64,000 bases of DNA from Dama dama (GCF_033118175.1 NC_083694.1:33058108-33122107); one strand, 5' to 3'. Counted from the stretch's first letter, positions 23,386 through 34,716 are shown. Notes: a model not told the origin generated them from the sequence alone. Numbers and translations: made by a program.

Positions 23386-23437
23386 AATTTGTTAATGTAC
23401 TATATCACATTAATTTCCAGATATTGCACCATTGTTG
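23386..23437 (-). mobile_element. Old antisense L1, right-hand remainder
   Basis: aatttgttaatgtactatat through gatattgcacc continues the old L1 ORF2 match (compare 18290-18345), proving that the young L1 split this older element. Confidence 0.75.
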
Positions 23438-24770
23438 ATTCAGTTCAGTTCAGTACAGTTGCTCAGTCATGTCCAACTCTTTGTGACCCCATGGATTACA
23501 GTATATCAGGCTTCCCTGTCTATCACCAACTCCTGGCACTTGCTGAAACTCGTGTCCATCGAGTCAGTGATGCCATCCAACCATCTCATCCTCTGTCATC
23601 CCCTTCTCCTTCTGCCTTCAATCTTTCCCAGCATCAGGGTCTTTTCCAATGAGTTGTTTCTTCCCATCAGGTGGCCAAAGTGTTGGAGCTTCAGCTTCAA
23701 CATCAGTTCTCCCAATGAATATTCAGGACTGATTTCCTATAGGATTGACTGGTTCAATCTCCTTTCGGTCCAAGGGACTCTCAAAAGTCTTCTCCAACAC
23801 CACAGTTCAAAAGTATGAATTCTTGGGCACTCAGCTTTCTTTATGGTCCAACTTTCATATCCATACATGACTACTGGAAAAACCATAGCTTTGATGATAT
23901 GGAACTTTTTTGGTAAAGTAATGTCTCTGCTTTTTTAATATGCTGTCTAGGTTTGTCATAACTTTTCTTTCAAGGAGCAAGCATCTTTTAATTTTGTGAC
24001 TGCAGTCACCATCTGCAGTGATTTTGGAGTCCCTGAATATAAAGTCTGTTACTGTTTCTATTGTTTCCCCATCTGTTTGCCAGGAAGTGATGAGATGGGA
24101 TGTTATGATCTTGGTTTTTTGAATGTTGAGTTTTAAGCCAACTTTTTCACTCTCCTCTTTTACTTTCATCAAGAGGCTCTTTAGTTCTTTTTCACTTTCT
24201 GCCATAGGGTGGTGTCATCTGCATATCTGAGGTTATTGATATTTCTCCCAGCAATATTGATTCCAGCTTGTGTTTCATCTAGCCCAGTATTTCATATGAT
24301 GTACTCTGCACATAAGTTACATAAGCAGGGTGACAATATACAGCCTTGACGTACTCCTTTCCCAATTTGGAACCAATCTGTTGTTCCATGTCCGGTTCTA
24401 ACTGTTGCTTCTTGACCTGTGTACGGATTTCTCAGGAGGCAGGTAAGGTGGTCTGGTATTTCTGTCTCTTGAATTTTCCACAGTTTGTTGTGATCCACAT
24501 AGTCAAAGGCATTGGCATAGTCAATAAAGCAGAAGTAGGTGTTTTTCTGAAGTTCTCTTGTTTTTTCTATGATCCAACAGATGTTGGAAATTTGACCTCT
24601 GGTTCCTCTGCCTTTTCTAAATCCAGCTTGAGCATCTGTAAGTTCTCGATTTGCATACTGTTGAAGCCTGGCTTTGAGAATTTTGAGCATTACTTTGCTA
24701 GAACGTGAGATGAGTGCAATTGTTTGGTAGTTTGAACATTCTTTGGCATTGCCTTTCTTTGGGAAAGACA
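23438..24770 (-). mobile_element. BovB LINE, 1.3-kb 3' part
   Basis: Antisense BovB reaching from the tail complement (gattcagttcagttcagt) back into the reverse-transcriptase palm. It is the second-longest BovB copy in the window after the one at 61402. Several indels break the frame (separate readable blocks at 23855-24205 and 24292-24770). The RT active site YADD is still readable at 24214-24225. Confidence 0.9.
24292..24770 (-). pseudogene. BovB reverse-transcriptase fragment
   Basis: About 160 residues with KGNAKECSNYQTIALI, QAGFRKGRGTR, FCFIDYANAFD and GVRQGCILSPCLCNL. These are RT fingers and palm motifs of the RTE clade, containing the first catalytic Asp (FIDYANAFD). The frame stops just before the YADD segment, which lies in another frame downstream. 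The extra N-terminal residues read from 24801 come from the GATA repeat. Confidence 0.85.
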
Positions 24771-24800
24771 GATAGGTAGATAGATAGATGTATATATACA
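24771..24800. repeat. (GATA)n microsatellite at BovB edge
   Basis: gataggtagatagatagatg followed by tatatata at the 5'-truncated edge of the BovB copy. Confidence 0.75.
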
Positions 24801-24814
24801 TGTCTTATTTTGTG

Positions 24815-24897
24815 AAAGGTATGACATCTGAGTCTTTAAATTAAAGCTATTAAATTAAAGGTATGACATCTGAGGCCTTAAATTAAATCATCTCAAA
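24815..24897 (+). repeat. 42-bp tandem duplication
   Basis: aaaggtatgacatctgag occurs at 24815-24832 and 24857-24874 with similar following sequence (ttaaattaaa), so two 42-bp units lie head to tail. Confidence 0.8.
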
Positions 24898-26199
24898 GGG
24901 TTTTATCATTTATTAGAATTACATTTTTAGTCTCTTTCTGTGTAGCTTGCTCTTTAGTTTGTCTGCTCTTATTTTCTAATCTTATAATGAGAATGCTTGT
25001 AATCAAGCATGTTAAAACCTGCTTATTTTAAAAATAGACTCTGAGTGAATGCTTAAATGAGTTTAGAATGATTTTTTATTATATGTGGCCTTTGTGACTG
25101 GTCTTAGCTTTTAAAAACTAGATGGAATTTATCTTTGTTTTGTCGTTTTGTTTGCTCTTTCTATGTCATGTAAAGTTCATGCATAGATCATATCTGAATT
25201 AAGATAAAAACAGCTGAATTAATTTTGATCATCACATTTTCAATCTGGAATACAAATCCTGTTTTTACATGGATTTTTAAACTTTTTTCCTTCTGTGGAA
25301 ATTATGACTTAAGAAAATGGAAGATTTTAAAATACAACCACACAGGTTACTTTTAATTCCCACACTCGTAACCTTGGTCCTTTGAGATTCAACAGACTGA
25401 GAGGCAGACCTTAATTCCACACCCAAAACTAGAAGTGATGATTGTCACATGCTGGGGAGCTGAATTGATTAAAGTGAGAGTCAGAGAGGTTTCCATGTCC
25501 ATCATAGCTGGCCGGGTTTAAACTAGTAAGCTGATCATACAAAGGTTTACAGGCTGATATTAGGTAAAGCAAAGCAGCTTATTCATCATTTCTGAACATT
25601 TTGTCAGATGAATAAAGGACAAACAACAACAAAATAAAAGTCATAAAAATGGATCTCTTTTCATGATTCTATAATTGGATGAAATATATTTATTACATGT
25701 GAAGAATTGAATAGGTTGGGGTGCTTGGGGGGTCTGATCTTAGGAAAAAAGACTTCCTTTCCTATCTGAATTCAGAACCCATTGAAACTCACAACCAGAG
25801 AGTAAAGCAGTTAGAGATCACAGTAGCACCTTGATTGCTGACAAAGCTATTATATTGAAGAGTATTTGTGAACACAGGAGACTTAATCCTAAAACCTAGT
25901 ACCTAACTGACTACTCACCCACTGGGATGGGCCTCTCTAAATCAGCAGATTTGGATAGGGGCTTCCCTACAGGAAAGAGATGGGCCCTATAGGCCAATTT
26001 CTCTTTACCAGTCCTTCTACGTAAGTCAGCCCAGTTCCCCCAGAGTGGAGTGAATTAGGGAACAGAGAGAGGCAGGAGAATTCAGCTAATGGTGTTGCTT
26101 TCACATGGAAAAGGGGCATAAGGAGTGGAAAATATACATCTCTAAGTATCAGGGGTGTTTATAGACATCTGAAGTCCAGTGTTTGTTGTCTGCCCATGT
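24898..26199. other. Intron sequence without recognisable feature
   Basis: AT-rich, no exon or repeat family recognised. Confidence 0.55.
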
Positions 26200-26395
26200 A
26201 TGGTGCTTTATATATGCCAGGTTGTTTAGTAAATTACCCCTTTTGCCCCAACCCAATCCTACAAATATTGTGAAAGAGTAATTATAAGTATTATTACATA
26301 CATTTTATACATGAGAAAATGAAGCCATGGAGAACTTACTTAGCTCATTCAGAGAGTCGTAAATGATAAGATCTTATATCCATTCTTCCCACATA
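26200..26395 (-). mobile_element. MIR-like SINE, antisense
   Basis: Order of motifs (tgctttatatatgccagg, aatcctacaaatattgtg, attttatacatgagaaaatg, ttacttagctcattcag) follows the complement of MIR. Confidence 0.55.
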
Positions 26396-26517
26396 TCAGT
26401 TTCTCATGTTAATAAACCTGAAAATACTTATCCAGGCAAGTAAGATTTCTTCATTGAATATTGTTCTGAAGTTGTATTGGTTGATAATTGATTGATAAAA
26501 CAATTAGACACTGAGGG

Positions 26518-26772
26518 GAAGAATGGGGGAAGGGATAATTAGGGAGTTTGGATGGACATATATCTTGCTATATTTTAAATGGATAACTAAGAAGGACCTA
26601 CTGTATAGCACATGGAACTCTTCTCAATGTTATGTGGTGGCCTGGATGGGAGGGGAGTTTGGGGGAGAATGGATACCTGTATATGTATGGCTGAGTCCCT
26701 TTGCCACTCACCCTAAACTATCACGACATTGTTAATCGACTACTCCAATACAAAATAAAACTTTTTTTTAAT
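26518..26772 (+). mobile_element. Ruminant L1 3'UTR fragment, sense
   Basis: Contains aaggacctactgtatagcac, ggctgagtccctttgcc and aaactatcacgacattgtta, and ends ctccaatacaaaataaaac. This is the 3' end of an older ruminant L1 subfamily, heavily 5'-truncated. Confidence 0.75.
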
Positions 26773-27063
26773 GTTTTATTTTGAATAATTTTAGATTCAC
26801 AGAAAAAGATCTAAAAATGGTACAGAAAGTTCTCTATATGTCGTTTACTCAGTTTCCTCTAATTCCAGCGTCTTAAATAATTATAGCTTAATTTTCAAAA
26901 ATCGAAAATTGATATTGGTACTACACTATTAATGAAACCTTACTCAAATTTCACCATTGTTTTCAATATTGCCTGAATTTTTTTGAAGGCAGCAAGTGTA
27001 TTATATTCGTTTTCACATCCATAGTGCCTTCTGTAAGTCTGGTCTAGAATCTGCATCAGTAAC

Positions 27064-27230
27064 TGTTGTTGTTTAGTTGCTAAGTTGTCTGTCTGTCCAT
27101 GGAGCTTCCTAGGCAAGAATACTGGAGTGGGCTGCCGTTTCCTTCTCTAGGGGATCTTCCTGACCCAGAGATTGAACCCGCATCTCCTGTGTCTCCTGCA
27201 CTGTCAGATGGGTTCTTTACCACTAAGCCA
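27064..27230 (-). mobile_element. Bov-tA SINE, antisense
   Basis: Complement of a Bov-tA with a gttgttgtttagttgctaag tail at the left and a tRNA-like head (ttctttaccactaagcc) at the right. Part of the body is deleted. Confidence 0.85.
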
Positions 27231-28045
27231 TTTATAGGATCATAAATGAATATATTTTGAGATTCATACTGTTCATACAACATATGTATGTTTGTGTGTA
27301 TATATGTGCCATAGGTTTAGAAGCACATACAAAAGTCTGAAGCTGTGATTTGAACAAATGTTATTTAGAACTAAATTTTATATTAGACTTGGTAAAGCAA
27401 AGCCCTTTAAAAATGAAAAATTTTCAGAAACAGAAGAGAATGTATGAATCAAATTGAAAGAAAAATACATACCTTGGAAGGTAGTAAATAGGCAAAAGGC
27501 TATCATGTGACATTTGTCTTATTAATTGTGCACATGTGTGTTCATGCATGTACATTTCATACCTCACTTTAGTGAATGCCTGAACAGGAGAAGCAACACT
27601 TTCTGGCAATTAGTCCTCTGTTTCTAGGCAGATCACAGCTTGTAGAAATTAATGTTAAATCAAATCATGGAAGCTCTCTTGTTTGAAGAGGAAATCCAGC
27701 CTGATGCTTTTAAGTCTTCTATTTTCTTTTGCACTGAGTTCAAGAGATAGCATTAATGAAGTGTGGATTTTATTATCACAATATTTTCTATCATTTATAA
27801 CCAAAGAATGTGAAAACAGGAGAGAGGCAATATTCTAAGCACAAAATTATTCTTAAGCTTAGTGGACTCAAAAATAGCCACCTTTCTGTTTTCTCAATCA
27901 TCTTTTAACCAAACTGACATTTACATGATAAAGTGTAGAAAGACAAAAATATGGCATTATTCTTAGCTAAGCAAAACAGATATACAAAATTATTATGAGA
28001 ACTATTTTTTTCCTCAAAAAGTTCAACTTATAAAATGATTTAATC
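27231..28045. other. Intron directly upstream of the RGS7 exon
   Basis: No repeats recognised in about 800 bp before the exon. AT-rich, no other exon seen. Confidence 0.6.
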
Positions 28046-28065
28046 ATTTTATTATTGTTATTTAG
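28046..28065 (+). promoter_or_regulatory. Splice acceptor of the RGS7 exon
   Basis: The intron ends in a T-rich but purine-interrupted tract (attattgttatttag) directly before the ATG of the exon. The polypyrimidine tract is modest, so this may be a weaker acceptor. Possible branch-point adenines lie in taatc-like motifs just upstream; these are inferred only. Confidence 0.8.
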
Positions 28066-28162
28066 ATGGAAGACGTCATAGCACGCATGCAAGATGAGAA
28101 AAACGGAATTCCCATTCGTACTGTCAAAAGTTTCCTCTCCAAGATACCTAGTGTCTTCTCTG
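28066..28162 (+). CDS. RGS7: RGS7 internal coding exon (start of DEP region)
   Basis: This 97-bp exon encodes 32 full codons from ATG GAA GAC to TTC TCT, plus one extra base. The protein begins [16 protein letters not shown] and ends SKIPSVFS, which I recognise as RGS7 at about residues 27-58. The paralogue RGS6 differs here, notably at the end (V-T instead of F-S). RGS7 is a neuronal R7-family GTPase-activating protein for Gi/o alpha subunits. It works as an obligate dimer with G-beta-5, and its DEP/DHEX region binds membrane anchors such as R7BP or GPR158. The exon opens in phase 0 and closes in phase 1. An acceptor AG precedes it and a consensus gtaagt donor follows. There is no stop or frameshift. 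The neighbouring RGS7 exons are not recognisable in the window, which fits the very large introns of this gene. The assignment rests on remembered protein sequence but the match is long and specific. Confidence 0.95.
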
Positions 28163-28168
28163 GTAAGT
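28163..28168 (+). promoter_or_regulatory. Splice donor of the RGS7 exon
   Basis: The sequence tctg^gtaagt is an almost perfect vertebrate 5' splice site and leaves the exon in phase 1, as expected if the next exon completes a Gly codon. Confidence 0.88.
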
Positions 28169-29467
28169 CTACATTCAGTGTAACACTATTTCCTCCAACA
28201 CTTTCCACAAAACTATAAAATCTGTTCTAACCATTTACTTAATGAAGCTCTCTCTAACCCATTATTCAATAATTATTTATAAAAGCTCATGACATGGTCA
28301 ACATCATGTTGGATACTTGACATTAAAACAAGTCAAAACTGCAAAGAAAATCATAATCTTACCAAAATTTAATTGCAAAAATGTAATAAATAAATGTGAA
28401 ATAGTAGAAAATAATATTAAAATAAAGATGTATGAACCAGTATGATATAGATTATATACAGAAGTTAGGAGGGTGACTGAAATCAATGAGGAGTCCAGAA
28501 AGGGTTCCTAAAGAGTAGTGATAAGCTGAGTTTGAAAAATGAAGAATTTTATCAGGCTTAAGACTACTGCTGCAACCAACTCTGCATGTAGAACTTGGAG
28601 GGACTAAACTGCTGAGAACTGGGTGGATAGACGGGAACAGCTAGAGTTGGGTCAAATAATGAGGGTCTTTGAAAGCCAACCGAAGAGTTTAATTCTGATA
28701 CAGTGGGAAATATGGAGACATGTACAATGTTTGCCGAGAATGTTATGATGAACGTGCTTAGAAATATGTGCTCTGGCTCCAGGAGAGAGTGAATGGCCAA
28801 GCTCAGGAGACACGGGTGTGCTCTGGCCCTGGCTTGCACAGCTTAGAGAAGAGAACAAAATCAAAAAGACTAAAGCCTTAGCAGTGATTAAGCACAGTAA
28901 GGAGGCTGGTGCTGAGCATGTGGAGGGGAGGGTGCTTGATGAGAGTCATCAGCAAGAGTTGTACAATGCTTCCTTGTGAACAAGGATCAAAAGAAGACCA
29001 GTGATCAGAAAGAATTCAGCCTTGGGACTATGCTAATAATTAGGACCAGAACACAAGTAGGCATGCCCAGATGTTGGTGTTTAATAATTGCATTGCTCTC
29101 AGATGAAAGAGAGAGCAATGGAGCAGATGAGGGCTGAAATAGAGTGATATTTTGCTCTAATGAAATGTATTCTTTTTTTCTGCTGTTACTGTCTTTTAAG
29201 CCCACTTTGTTCTAGTTTCTTGTTCTTCCTTGGTGATGCCTTATATTTTCCCACATCTGGGACTTCCTTCATCACTCACCCACTTCCAGACTTCCAGGTC
29301 ATTCTGACCATTAAATAATGTCCATTCTTCAACGGTTATCTCAGAACACTCTTTGGAGAAAACTATTCTCAACTTTTTTCTCTGTTCTATCAAAACATTT
29401 GTTGTTATTGTTTTGCCTCTATTATTATACCTCACCTTGGCTTATAGTTATTTTCTCTATGTCCTAT
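28169..29467. other. Intron downstream of the exon, with old repeat-like sequence
   Basis: 28480-28760 vaguely follows a common old mammalian repeat (gggtctttgaaagccaac, then gatacagtgggaaatatgg). I cannot name the family. No coding content. Confidence 0.4.
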
Positions 29468-29598
29468 GCATGCGTGAGTGCTAAGTCACTTCAGTCGTGT
29501 CCAACTCTTTGTGACTTTGTGGACTGTAGCCTGCCGAGCTCTTCTGTCCATGGGATTCGCCAGACAAGAATACTGGAGTGGGTTGCCATGCCCTCCTT
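29468..29598 (-). mobile_element. Bov-A SINE unit, antisense
   Basis: Complement of one Bov-A body, from cgtgagtgctaagtcacttc to tactggagtgggttgccatg, without the tRNA head. Confidence 0.88.
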
Positions 29599-29841
29599 TA
29601 ATACATCCTGTATCAAGTAAATTAAACTCCTTGCCGTCAGTAACTCAGAGTTAGCTTTACCTTTAAACACAAAATGTGAAAACTACTTGTTATTTTGTCA
29701 ACCATTGAAAAAGAGAACGTATCTCCTTAAAATACGTGAATACAGGGTCTGTAAGCTGAAATGCATTCAGAATCCAGGCACATAAGTTCACTAAGTTTCC
29801 CATCTGAACTGGGATTGCGGTCAATTCAGTAGTGCGTAGCC

Positions 29842-30180
29842 AGCTTCCCTGGTGGCTCAGTGGTAAAGAATTCACCTGCCAATGCAGAAAACATGGGTGT
29901 GATCCTTGATCCAAGAAGATTCCGCATGCTGTGGAGCAACTAAGCCCACGCACCACAGCTATTGAGCCCATGCTCTAGAGCCTGGAAACTGCAACTCCTG
30001 AAGCCAAGGTACCCTAGATCCCGTGCTTTACAACAGACTACAAATAAAGAACAGTGAGAAGCCTGAGCACCACAGCTGGAGAGTAGCCGCCACTCGCCAC
30101 AACTCGGGAAAAGCACACGCAGTAACAAAGACCCACCACAGCCAACAATAAATAAAAATAAATAAAACTTATTTAAAAAA
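29842..30180 (+). mobile_element. CHR-2 type tRNA-derived SINE
   Basis: Head gcttccctggtggctcagtgg, then the CHR body (ggagcaactaagcccacgc, ctctagagcctggaaac, agtagccgccactcgcc) and a tail of aataaa units. Flanked by near-identical 12-bp duplications: tagtgcgtagcc at 29830-29841 and tagtgtatagcc at 30181-30192. The differences fit CpG decay. Confidence 0.85.
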
Positions 30181-30192
30181 TAGTGTATAGCC

Positions 30193-31096
30193 CATCCAAA
30201 GGCCTTTCAGTTCAGGAGTTTTCCTGACAATATACATGTGCAAAAATGGCTGAATGTAAAAGGATTGCCCATCAGTTTAAGCTGATCTTCAGGTTTGAGT
30301 TATCTACTATAATGGCAAATTTAAAATTTTAGTTGAGTTCTTCAAGTAACAATGCCTCATACAATTCCAATACAATTCCAGTATAATAGCATATTAGAAC
30401 TCTGGATTGACAATATTAAATATTTAATTAAAAAGCAAGAATGAAATTGAGCCGTGAAGTGTCTGATATTGTTTTAAGTTTCATTAATATACACCAACAA
30501 TGTTCGTTGTGAAATAAAGAGAATGTTCAATGACATTGTTCATATTACTATAATTAGTTTCTAATTATCATTCTGTGTTTCCTAGAAACATTTAGGAGCT
30601 TTTTGTTTCACAGTTTCAACTAGAAGCTCTGTTGTAGATTTAATTTGTATGTCTAGTATTTTACCAACCTCTATGTACTGATATCCCCAAATTATAATGG
30701 TCTGAATCCTCTCTACTTTATTAGTAGTTTTTGGTCATTTTTAGTAATTTTCCTCTTCTATTTCTTATGGTGATTTGGAATTAATTCCTGTAGTTTTTGT
30801 GGCCTGACTTGCTACCTACTGCTTGCTCTCCTGCCTCTTTTTGCTTCTCCTTCTCTTTTCCATCTTTTACTGCAGAGTTGCTAATGAAACAAGGAATCTA
30901 CTAACTTTAGGCCCTTATGTCAATCAGAAACCAACTGTGATGAGTGATGCAATGTATGAGAGGAGGGTAGTGTGATTGTTGAGGGAAGGAGTCTGTTTTG
31001 TACGGACCATTCCATGAGGGAAAAACTATCTCAAATATTGTTAGCCTATTTCCTTCAGTTTACCCATTTACGCTCCCTAAAGCCTTGATGAACAAA
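30193..31096. other. Intron sequence without recognisable feature
   Basis: No exon or repeat family recognised. Confidence 0.55.
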
Positions 31097-31203
31097 GCAG
31101 TGTCCATGAACCAGTAGTATCAGCATCACATGGGAACTTATTAGAAATACAGCATCTGGGCCCTTTCCAGACCTACTGAATCAGAACAAGAGTTTTAACT
31201 AAA
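31097..31203. mobile_element. MER5-like half element
   Basis: tatcagcatcacatgggaac, ctgggccctttccagacc and tactgaatcagaa match one arm of a MER5-type element. Confidence 0.5.
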
Positions 31204-31214
31204 GTGTAAGAGGT

Positions 31215-31655
31215 ATATCCAGTAGTCATGTATGGATGTGAGAGTTGGACTATAAAGAAAGCTGAGTGCCGAAGAATTGACGCTTTTGAACTGTGGTGTT
31301 GGAGGGGACTCTTGAGAGTCCTTTGGACTGCAAGGAGATCCAACCAGTCCATCCTAAAGGAAATCAGTCCTGAATATTCATTGGAAGACTGATACTGAAG
31401 CTGAAACTCTAATACTTTGGCCACCTGATGTAAAGAACTGATTCATTGGAAAAGATCCTGATGCTGGGAAAGATTGAAGGCGGGAGGAGAAGGGGACAAC
31501 AGAGGATAAGATGGTTGGATCGCATCACCAACTCAATGGACATGAGTTTGAGTAAACTCTGGGAGTTGGTGATGGACAGGGAGGCCTGGCATGCTGCAGC
31601 CCAAGGGGTCGCAAAGAGTTGGACATGACTGAGCGACTGAAATGAACTGAACTGA
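31215..31655 (+). mobile_element. BovB 3' fragment, sense
   Basis: 5'-truncated BovB from tccagtagtcatgtatggatg to the tail ctgaaatgaactgaactgaa. Inverted relative to the BovB at 23438-24770, with the RGS7 exon between the two. Confidence 0.9.
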
Positions 31656-32707
31656 AGAGGTACTACCAGACTTGGTTCCAGGCCAGCATTGGGTGCAGCG
31701 GCCAACCTGTCTGTGCAGATCTTTCTAGTTCCCTTTCAGGGCCCTGCTTATTTTTTCTGGAATCTGCCCTCAGTCAAGCCCACCCCAGTTTGCCTATTGG
31801 TTCTTTGTTGTTTTGGTTTTGTTTTGATTTATATCGCTTGCAGTAGGGATTCGAAAGAAAATCTAGTTCCTTCTATTTCGTTTACTCCAAGCCAGGAGCC
31901 TCCTCAAGCTCTAAGACTGAGGGATGTTAACAGTTAGGTGGAGTTACCCGACTCTACTAGGCAGCACCCGTGCATAATAATATGTCATGATGACCAATAA
32001 TGCTCACATCTGCCTCAGGTGAAAACAGCTGTATTTTGAACACGATGATGCAATTTCATCTTCTCACAGCATCTGGGAGCCAAACTCAGAATCATGGCTG
32101 TTATACAGATGGACTGCGGAGATTTTTTGTTTGTTTTTCCCTAACTCTTGATAAATGCTTTCCTCCAGCTAAACATCCAAGACTTCTCTATTTTGGTTTT
32201 GGAGTTGTTAATTTTAGCCTCCTGGTTTCCATGGTCCCAACATCAGAAGAAAAATATTTGGATGAACACTCCACGCTGATCTCTTGAGCTATGGGATAGA
32301 TGTCTTTGGGTAGGACAGTGTCCCATCACAGCATTGTTTTTTCCCCAGAATTGCCTTCCCATTTTTCTCCAGAATTGCCTTCTCAATTTCTTAAGATAGG
32401 TTAGGTAGTTCCATTGGTGTTACATGACTAGACCCCCTCAAGTTCAAGGGGTTAGATCAGTGGTGGCCATTTGAATGTTCTCATATGCTGGACATTCAGT
32501 ATTTCACTTATTCCAGATCTTGGTAAAATAAGCCTTTACCCACTGGCTGAGTTTAATTTTCTTCAACGGATTGACTGGGAAATTACTGAATTTCCAGATA
32601 AGTCATAGCAGGAAATGGTGTAGGTTTTCATTAAACTTGAATTGGGCCACCCTTGTGAAACAGCCCACTGAGACCAAATAATTCTGTAGGATTTCCTGTT
32701 GAGAGTG
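31656..32707. other. Intron sequence without recognisable feature
   Basis: Frames of 82 and 95 aa (31689-31937 and 32000-32287) have no recognisable domain, no conserved motif and no splice context. Confidence 0.5.
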
Positions 32708-32903
32708 AGAAGTGAAAGTATTAGTCGCTCAGTCGTGTCTTAGTCTTTGCGACCCCATGGATTATAACCCACCAGGCTCCTCCATGGAATTCTTCAGGCA
32801 AGAATACTGCAGTGGGTTGCCATTCCCTTCTCCAGGGGATCTTCCTGACCCGGGGGTTGAATCTGGGTCTCCTGCATTGCAGGAGGATTCTTTACCATCT
32901 GAG
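32708..32903 (-). mobile_element. Bov-tA SINE, antisense (first of a pair)
   Basis: Complement of a Bov-tA from agtgaaagtattagtcgctc to the truncated head ttctttaccatctgagc. Confidence 0.88.
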
Positions 32904-32912
32904 CCTGTTGGT

Positions 32913-33227
32913 GAAGTGAAATGAAAGTTGCTCAGTCATGTCCAGCTCTTTTGACCCCATAGACTATACAGTCCATGGAATTCTCCAGGCCAGAACACTG
33001 GAGTGGGTAGCTTTTCCCTTCTCCAGCGGATCTTCCCAACCCAGGGATCGAACCCAGGTCTCGTGCATTGCAGGCGGATTCTTTACCAGCTGAGCCACCA
33101 GGGAAGCCCAAGAATACTGGAGTGGGTAGCCTATCCCTTCTCCAGTGGATCTTCCCGACCCAGGAATTGAACCGAGGTCTCCTGCACTGCAGGTGGCTTC
33201 TTTATCAGCTGAGCTACCAGGGAAGTA
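32913..33227 (-). mobile_element. Bov-tA SINE with two tRNA-like heads, antisense
   Basis: Same two-headed structure as at 6376-6690 but on the other strand: one Bov-A body and two heads with B-box complements (gggatcgaacc and aggaattgaacc). Flanked by cctgttggt at 32904-32912 and 33228-33236. Confidence 0.88.
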
Positions 33228-33239
33228 CCTGTTGGTAGC

Positions 33240-33568
33240 TAACAAATAAAAACACCCTTATTAAATTAGATTATTTAATGAATTTGAAGACTGAATTTAC
33301 TGAACTTGTTCTCAGGGACCAAAAAGGCTGGTGCCTGTTCCAAATAAGCAAGGACTGTATGTAGGGAAGAAAGTGGTAGGAAATAAATTAGGAGTTCTAA
33401 GCCAACCATTTCTGCATTTCATATATTTCTGTGTTTTGTCTTAATAGCTTGAGGAGGTTCTCCATCATGAGCCCATTGATACTTAAGGAGTTGCATCTTT
33501 TTGTTGCTCTTCTTTTACAACCTAATTCCATTCTTCATCTGAGTTTGTCACTCATTTTTTTATTGGTG
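33240..33568. other. Intron sequence without recognisable feature
   Basis: Nothing recognised. Confidence 0.55.
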
Positions 33569-33569
33569 T

Positions 33570-33668
33570 ATCCAGTATTCTTTTCTGGGAATTCTCAAGG
33601 ACAGAGGAGCCTGAAAGGCTGTAGTTCATGGGGTTGCAAAAGAGTCAGACACAACTGCATACATGCAC
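33570..33668 (+). mobile_element. Bov-A SINE fragment
   Basis: tccagtattcttttctggg through aggacagaggagcctgaaag to agtcagacacaactgcatac; a partial Bov-A body abutting an antisense L1. Confidence 0.75.
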
Positions 33669-34256
33669 ATAGTTGCTTTACAATGTTGCGGTGGTTTCTG
33701 CTATACAAAAAAGTGAATCAGCTGTGTGTATACATGTATCCCCTCCTTCACCCCTTCCCATCGAAGTCATCACAGAAGCCCGCGCTGAGCTCCCTGCACT
33801 ATACAGCAGGTTTCCACTAGATATCTGTTTTACATGTGGTAGTGTGTATATGTGAATTCCAATTTCCCAATTCATCCCACCACCATCCCCATCATGCCCA
33901 CAAATCTGTTCTCTACATCTGTATCTCTATTCTTGCCCTGCAAAGAGGTTCATCTGTATCATTTTTCTAGATTCCACATATATGTGTTAATACACGATAT
34001 TTGTTTTTCTCTTTCTGACTTACTTCACTCTGTATATCGGACTCTAGATCCATCCACATTTCTAAAATTGACCCAGTTTTTCTTTTTTATGGCTGAATAA
34101 TATTCTGTTGCCTATGTGTATGACATCTTCTTTATCTATTCACCTGTTGATGGACATTTAGGTTGCTTCAGTGTCCTGACTGTTGTAAACAGTGTTGAAA
34201 TCATTGGAGCGCATGTATCTTTTTGAGTTACAGTTTTCTCAGGGTGTATGATCACT
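33669..34256 (-). mobile_element. Ruminant L1 3' fragment, antisense
   Basis: Complement of the 3'UTR and the C-terminal end of ORF2 (ttatggctgaataatattct corresponds to the EYYSAIKK region). More diverged than the copy at 15901. Confidence 0.85.
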
Positions 34257-34261
34257 TTTAA

Positions 34262-34712
34262 CATTCAGATGAAAAAATTTAAAGTTATAGAGATCTCCTG
34301 TACAGCATAGTGCCTAGAGTTAACAATATTGTATTGCATATTTTCCCTGGAGAAGGAAATAACCCACTCTGGTATCCTTGCCTGGAAAATCCTATGGGCA
34401 GAAGAGCCTGATGGGCTACCGGCCATGGGGTTGCAAAGAGTTGGACACGACTGAGCGACTGAGCAGGCTTGCACTGCATATTTTAAAACTTGCTAAAATG
34501 GTAGCTCTTATGTTAAATAGTCTTACACAACATTAATTAATTAAGACAGGAGGAAATTTTAAGGGGTGATGGATATGTTTATGGTATGGATATTGGTGAT
34601 GATATCACCTATTTATACTTACCTCCAAATCCATCAAGTTGAATATATTAAATATTAATAGGTTTTTATATTAATCAAACCTCAATAAAGTGATTATAAA
34701 AAAGTTGTATCT
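34262..34712 (+). mobile_element. Old L1 3'UTR, sense, split by a SINE
   Basis: gagttaacaatattgtattg, aaacttgctaaaatggtagc, gggtgatggatatgtttatgg and a terminal cctcaataaagtgatta give the classic L1 3'UTR end. A Bov-A unit interrupts it at about 34342-34475. Confidence 0.75.
34342..34475 (+). mobile_element. Bov-A SINE inserted in L1 3'UTR
   Basis: One Bov-A body (ggagaaggaaataacccac to cacgactgagcgactgagc). The flanks read tgcatatttt on both sides, consistent with a 10-bp target duplication. Confidence 0.85.
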
Positions 34713-34716
34713 TTTG

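Noticed and set aside
28066..28162. Assignment of the exon to RGS6
   Set aside because: The last residues and several internal ones fit RGS7 (PSVFS), while RGS6 has a different ending at that place.
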